Part shown: in pieces, positions 36,628 to 39,321 of the stretch
Layout: each line of letters opens with the position of its first letter
How positions within the stretch are numbered: position 1 is the stretch's first letter
Virus record (IMG/VR): IMGVR_UViG_3300043411_000430
Span: 1-39,321 of that record
Strand: one strand, 5' to 3'
DNA length: 39,321 bases
Origin: a virus
Program-made: the position numbers and the translations under genes
The notes under the pieces: model-generated
The model's database searches: none
The model's input: only the letters and a program-made list of their open reading frames with translations
What the model was told of the DNA's origin: nothing

Positions 36628-37671
36628 ATGAAAATAGCGACAGATTTTAAAATCATAAAAGGCAAAATTCAGCTTTTTGATGAAGACGGAAACAAGATTC
36701 CGGGTAAGGGTACGAGATGGGAGGGCAACTTCTCCTGCTACAACAACAAGCTCACCAGCCTTGAGGGTGCGCCGGAGAGTGTCGGTGGCAACTTCTCCTG
36801 CTCCGACAACAAGCTCACCAGCCTTGAGGGTGCGCCGGAGAGTGTCGGTGGCAGCTTCTACTGCTCCGACAACAAGCTCACCAGCCTTGAGGGTGCGCCG
36901 GAGAGTGTCGGTGGCAGCTTCTACTGCTCCCACAACAAGCTCACCAGCCTTGAGGGTGCGCCGGAGAGTGTCGGTGGCAGCTTCTCCTGCTACAACAACA
37001 AGCTCACCAGCCTTGAGGGTGCGCCGGAGAGTGTCGGTGGCGACTTCTCCTGCTCCCACAACAAGCTCACCAGCCTTGAGGGTGCGCCGGAGAGTGTCGG
37101 TGGCAGCTTCTACTGCTCCCACAACAAGCTCACCAGCCTTGAGGGTGCGCCGGAGAGTGTCGGTGGCAACTTCTCCTGCTACAACAACAAGCTCACCAGC
37201 CTTGAGGGTGCGCCGAAAGAACGACAAGTTATGTTCTCGGTGTTTCTCAAAGCGGGGTTTATTTTTGCAGACGGTATTTTAACGCGCAAAAAATCGCAGC
37301 GTAAAATAAGCGCCGAAATCACGCTCTATAAAATAGAAAAGCTTGGTTATAAAAACAACGCGCCGATTGTTTACGTTATTAAATCTGGCGAATTATTCGC
37401 GCATGGCGATACACCGCAGCAAGCTCGTGAAGCGTTATTATTCAAAACCGCAGATCGTGATGTATCAGCATACCGGAACATGCCGATGAATACAGTTAAA
37501 ACGCCGATGGAATGGGCTGTCGTTTATCACATCGTATCCGGTGCATGTGAGGCCGGATGCAAGATGTTTATGTCACGCCAGACGCTGAAAGACAAATATA
37601 CGCTTGCCGAGATTATCGAAGCGACAAAAGGTCAGTATGGTCATGATAGATTTGTTGAGGTGGTGAGATGA
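36628..37671 (+). CDS. Leucine-rich-repeat-like protein with eight 21-residue repeats
   Basis: A 347-residue protein. After a 32-residue N-cap (I-K-G-K-I-Q-L-F-D-E-D-G-N) come eight repeats of 21 residues with the core G-x-F-x-C-x-x-N-K-L-T-S-L-E-G-A-P. F, C and L take the buried Leu positions of the LRR motif L-x-L-x-x-N-x-L; the four variable x lie on the exposed beta-strand face. A 150-residue C-terminal domain follows (A-G-F-I-F-A-D-G ... F-V-E-V-V-R). LRR-type folds usually bind proteins. GGAGAG precedes the ATG. The other frames and the opposite strand are also open over the array because the repeat is a multiple of 3; codon use and ribosome sites favour this frame. Confidence 0.85.
   Translation: MKIATDFKIIKGKIQLFDEDGNKIPGKGTRWEGNFSCYNNKLTSLEGAPESVGGNFSCSDNKLTSLEGAPESVGGSFYCSDNKLTSLEGAPESVGGSFYCSHNKLTSLEGAPESVGGSFSCYNNKLTSLEGAPESVGGDFSCSHNKLTSLEGAPESVGGSFYCSHNKLTSLEGAPESVGGNFSCYNNKLTSLEGAPKERQVMFSVFLKAGFIFADGILTRKKSQRKISAEITLYKIEKLGYKNNAPIVYVIKSGELFAHGDTPQQAREALLFKTADRDVSAYRNMPMNTVKTPMEWAVVYHIVSGACEAGCKMFMSRQTLKDKYTLAEIIEATKGQYGHDRFVEVVR
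36724..37215 (+). repeat. Tandem array of 63-bp repeats (7.8 copies)
   Basis: Eight units of 63 bp. They are identical except at five nucleotides within codons 2, 4, 6 and 7 of each unit, and all differences change the amino acid. Residues at those codons by repeat: N-S-Y-N, N-S-S-D, S-Y-S-D, S-Y-S-H, S-S-Y-N, D-S-S-H, S-Y-S-H, N-S-Y-N. Confidence 0.95.
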
Positions 37672-38018
37672 CAGCACTAACCGAGCTTAAAAAGCTGGCA
37701 GAGTTGCAGGGGAAGGCGACTGAGGGGCCTTGGATGGCCGGGGTATTCCAAGACACCGGATTTATAAACCAACGCAGCATAACTCCTGTCATCGGATGTG
37801 TTTACGGCGATGAAAGCGACACTGACGCTAACGCGGAATACATAGCCGCATCCCGCAACATCGACCTCCCCGCACTGGTGGCGTATGTGGAGGGGTTGGA
37901 ATGGTCGCTGCATTATCTAATCGAACGTGCAGACGACAGTAATGATGCAAGGTATGGCACTTTATCGGCTGGTTTTGTTCGTGATGTATGCAGTAAAGCA
38001 CTGGAGGGTACGGAATGA
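37668..38018 (+). CDS. Ead/Ea22-like protein (116 aa)
   Basis: The pattern A-T-E-G-P-W near residue 20 and D-A-N-A-E-Y-I-A-A-S-R-N ... L-P-A-L-V at about residues 53-70 match the Ead/Ea22 group, frequent in lambdoid and podoviral accessory regions. Such proteins have no proven function. ATGA overlaps on both sides (37668 and 38015) place it in the LRR operon. Confidence 0.7.
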   Translation: MTALTELKKLAELQGKATEGPWMAGVFQDTGFINQRSITPVIGCVYGDESDTDANAEYIAASRNIDLPALVAYVEGLEWSLHYLIERADDSNDARYGTLSAGFVRDVCSKALEGTE

Positions 38019-38167
38019 CCTACCATGACCTAACCCAGCCAACGCCTGAAGACCGCTTTGACGAATTGCAAGGGCATATTAATGAACTGACGGATTATAT
38101 CTATAATCTTGAAACAATCTTGTTATTTGCAATCCAGTATTTACAACAGCCTAAATCTAGGGCATAA
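38015..38167 (+). CDS. Small hypothetical protein (50 aa)
   Basis: Begins at the ATGA overlap with the Ead-like stop. One helix from about residue 17 to 45 (F-D-E-L-Q-G-H-I-N-E-L-T-D-Y-I-Y) with Leu/Ile heptads, likely a coiled coil. The end of the gene is the operator-like sequence CCTAAATCTAGGGCATA, so coding and regulatory information overlap here. Confidence 0.5.
   Translation: MTYHDLTQPTPEDRFDELQGHINELTDYIYNLETILLFAIQYLQQPKSRA
38150..38166 (+). promoter_or_regulatory. Operator-like dyad upstream of HTH gene
   Basis: CCTAAATCTAGGGCATA is the exact reverse complement of 36197-36213. A TTGCAA (38127-38132) lies 18 bases before CTAAAT, so a weak -10 could overlap the dyad. It ends 8 bases before the ATG of the HTH gene, which suggests autoregulation. 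Confidence 0.5.
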
Positions 38168-38174
38168 AGAGAAC

Positions 38175-38396
38175 ATGAAACTAACACCTAAAAAGCTAAA
38201 GCAAATTGCGACGATTATATACGGTGATGAATGGCAATCCCGGCTAGCCCGTGATGTCAGCGTTAATCCGCGTACAATGCGCCGATACGCTTCAGGCGAG
38301 ACAGAGTGCCAGTGGTTAATACCAGAACTGCAACGACTGGCGACATTTTACGGAAACAGAACACTAGATGTAGCTGAGGAGCTAAGCAAATGGTAG
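38175..38396 (+). CDS. HTH transcription regulator (73 aa)
   Basis: The start is ATG 38175 (K-L-T-P-K-K-L). Residues about 22-45 form a helix-turn-helix: S-R-L-A-R-D-V-S-V-N-P-R-T-M-R-R-Y-A-S-G. The fold and size match small phage regulators that bind dyads as dimers. An operator-like sequence lies directly upstream, with a matching one at 36197, so it probably controls its own operon and the LRR operon. The gene overlaps the following gene by 7 bases. Confidence 0.75.
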   Translation: MKLTPKKLKQIATIIYGDEWQSRLARDVSVNPRTMRRYASGETECQWLIPELQRLATFYGNRTLDVAEELSKW

Positions 38397-38614
38397 GAGA
38401 TGAGTTTAAAGTATGGCACCGCGCACCAGCGCCGTTTTATTGCCGTATCCGTACATACGTATATGTGGCAGGATTGCTGGCATCGTTTTACGCTGGATCG
38501 TATTACAACGCCTGGCGTCAGGTTGATAGCGTATTGCCGATGGATACGTCAGAGGTCAGAGATTTAGGTTATGTAGCGCCTGCGCAATACAGGCTGGAAG
38601 TGGGGATGCTGTGA
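38390..38614 (+). CDS. Small single-span membrane protein (74 aa)
   Basis: Overlaps the HTH gene end (ATGG-TAGG). One membrane span (Y-V-Y-V-A-G-L-L-A-S-F-Y-A, about residues 23-42) follows a basic segment R-A-P-A-P-F-Y-C-R-I-R, so the N-terminus is probably inside. The C-terminal 30 residues would be periplasmic. Coupled to the next gene by GTGA. No family recognised. Confidence 0.6.
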   Translation: MVGDEFKVWHRAPAPFYCRIRTYVYVAGLLASFYAGSYYNAWRQVDSVLPMDTSEVRDLGYVAPAQYRLEVGML

Positions 38615-38928
38615 CCCGCACCCTCTTTTTCATCGCCGTTGCTGGGGCCGCGATGCCTGTATGGGCCGGGGAACTACCAGCAGGTCATGACTGCAAGCGC
38701 GAATGGATACAGGCTTGCGTGGGTTCCGATCAGGATAAGTACCGCGATTGGAAGCCGCCGAAGATGTATACGATTGAACAGCAGATCGAGATCATGAAGC
38801 GGTCCCGGCATGTATGCGAGTTTGATAATCGTGGCGAATGCGCGGATTGGCCGAAGGAATTGAAGGCTGGATCGGTATATGACCGCCAGATGCATGACGG
38901 CGGCGATGGCACAGTGAATATGGAGTAG
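38611..38928 (+). CDS. Exported Cys-containing protein (105 aa)
   Basis: Start is GTG 38611, overlapping the TGA of the previous gene (GTGA). A signal peptide is clear: basic T-R, hydrophobic L-F-F-I-A-V-A-G-A-A and a likely cleavage after A-M-P-V-W-A (about residue 19). The mature part holds four Cys (28, 36, 69, 77) in pairs C-x7-C, good for disulfides, and an E-Q-Q-I-E-I-M-K helix. Probably periplasmic; family not recognised. Might act in superinfection exclusion, but that is conjecture. Confidence 0.65.
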   Translation: MTRTLFFIAVAGAAMPVWAGELPAGHDCKREWIQACVGSDQDKYRDWKPPKMYTIEQQIEIMKRSRHVCEFDNRGECADWPKELKAGSVYDRQMHDGGDGTVNME

Positions 38929-38931
38929 GTA

Positions 38932-39042
38932 ATGAAGACGTGTGACGTATGCAGGGGAACGAGTAATCTTGTCAGCTTTCTATATGGGTTGAAGTTTTAT
39001 GTTTGCCCCGCGTGTAAGGGGTTTGGCTGTCTGACTAAATAA
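38932..39042 (+). CDS. Zinc-ribbon mini-protein (36 aa)
   Basis: ATG 38932 follows GGAG-TAGGTA. Two C-x2-C pairs (C-D-V-C and C-P-A-C) with a following G-F-G-C give a DnaJ-like zinc knuckle. The protein is below the size usually annotated. It likely coordinates one zinc and could bind a nucleic acid or a partner protein. No other evidence. Confidence 0.55.
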   Translation: MKTCDVCRGTSNLVSFLYGLKFYVCPACKGFGCLTK

Positions 39043-39238
39043 GCCCCTCTTGTTCTGGCCTGTGTTGTGAGAGTTCGCAGGTCAGAACTGGAGTGGAATC
39101 AGTCACAACGTGACCTGACTCGGGGGATAGGGCAGCTATAGGAACAGCCTTATTTGATGACCGAAAAATACACGTGACAGGGCGGAGAGACGGCCAAATT
39201 AATCCGAGCCTGACGGTTTCAGGCAGAAGTGAGGAATG
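39043..39238 (+). other. Structured intergenic region (196 bp)
   Basis: No gene found. It contains a strong hairpin GTTCTGGCCTG (39052-39062)/CAGGTCAGAAC (39078-39088) with one G-T pair, and GTCAC/GTGAC at about 39102-39114. These may be a terminator (no T run) or a small RNA. The last 60 bases are featureless up to a ribosome site-like AGTGAGGA. Confidence 0.4.
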
Positions 39239-39321
39239 ATGAAGAAATTGATTAAAGAATGGGTTTTGCTGCCGATAATATTCGCAGTGGCGATGTTTCT
39301 ATACGCGACAATTGCAGGGCT
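39239..39321 (+). CDS. Small membrane protein, 5' part (cut by window end)
   Basis: ATG 39239 (or 39236) follows GAGGA. The visible 27 residues are a basic start K-K-L-I-K-E-W and one membrane span (L-L-P-I-I-F-A-V-A-M-F-L-Y-A). It continues beyond base 39321; joined head to tail with base 1 it would run on for 24 more codons to the TAA at 71-73. Confidence 0.5.
   Translation, partial: MKKLIKEWVLLPIIFAVAMFLYATIAG

Noticed and set aside
36724-37215. Diversity-generating retroelement or CRISPR array
   Set aside because: All five variable bases have A as one allele, which recalls DGR variation, but other A in the unit are invariant and no reverse transcriptase or template repeat is seen. CRISPR is excluded because there are no spacers; units are contiguous.
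36112-37227. Long antisense open frame (371 codons) over the repeat array
   Set aside because: It exists because the 63-bp unit is a multiple of 3 and has no stop in that frame. It has low-complexity repeats, overlaps several plus-strand genes and has no supporting ribosome site.
36677-37282. Second plus-strand frame (201 codons) over the array
   Set aside because: Same cause. It consists of Ser/Arg/Val low-complexity repeats and lacks a ribosome site, whereas the LRR frame has one.
39043-39120. tRNA-like gene
   Set aside because: A G-T-T-C-G motif and stems are present, but no acceptor, anticodon and T-arm cloverleaf can be arranged.
1-39321. Integrase or temperate lifestyle
   Set aside because: Several small HTH proteins are present, but no recombinase, attachment site or full-size repressor is visible, so temperate growth is not supported by this window.

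Overview
This window looks like most or all of the genome of a short-tailed, tailed double-stranded DNA phage (podovirus type) infecting a Gram-negative bacterium. The virion set follows the T7-like plan: large terminase, collar-type portal, scaffold, capsid, two tail-tube proteins, three internal virion proteins and a T7-type tail-fibre N-terminus. The Gram-negative host is inferred from an overlapping spanin pair with an outer-membrane lipobox. Overall relatedness to phages of Alphaproteobacteria is an impression from protein style, not a measured result. No integrase, RNA polymerase, DNA polymerase or tRNA is visible.

Layout. (1) 1-3777, plus strand: small, mostly overlapping accessory genes ending in a metallophosphoesterase with an N-terminal helix-turn-helix. 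(2) 3805-27196, minus strand, read right to left: packaging (putative terS, terL), an acetyltransferase, portal, scaffold, capsid with its own sigma70-like promoter, tail tube, internal virion proteins, tail fibres, then a lysis cassette (XhlA-like protein, M15 peptidase endolysin, small holin-like protein, i-spanin, o-spanin). (3) 27197-28040: an 840-bp gene-free divergent control region with three families of repeats, a G/C-tract hairpin and promoter-like sites; it is the best place for promoters, operators, an origin and possibly the packaging site. (4) 28041-29988, plus strand: small, often acidic early-type genes separated by repeated hairpin elements. (5) 29989-36157, plus strand: replication and recombination: toprim/VapE-type primase-helicase, SF2 helicase, VRR-NUC nuclease, YqaJ-type exonuclease, a conserved partner protein and a small protein with an SSB-like acidic tail. 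(6) 36158-39321, plus strand: a control region, a leucine-rich-repeat-like protein built from eight near-identical 63-bp units, an Ead/Ea22-like protein, a small HTH regulator and short membrane, exported and zinc-ribbon proteins.

The two gene clusters converge at about 3.79 kb, where the two stop codons close one hairpin, and diverge at about 27.2-28.0 kb. Genes are packed with ATGA, TAATG and GTGA overlaps, so translational coupling is probably common. Both window ends fall inside plus-strand genes and stay open across an end-to-end join, which fits a circularly permuted or terminally redundant genome but does not prove it.

The most unusual signals are the LRR-like array, whose copies differ only at predicted surface positions with no synonymous changes; a shared 17-bp operator-like sequence on two promoter-like sites, one of them just before an HTH gene; the repeat-rich divergent region; a duplicated Shine-Dalgarno/start unit before the putative small terminase; and repeated RNA-hairpin elements in the early region.
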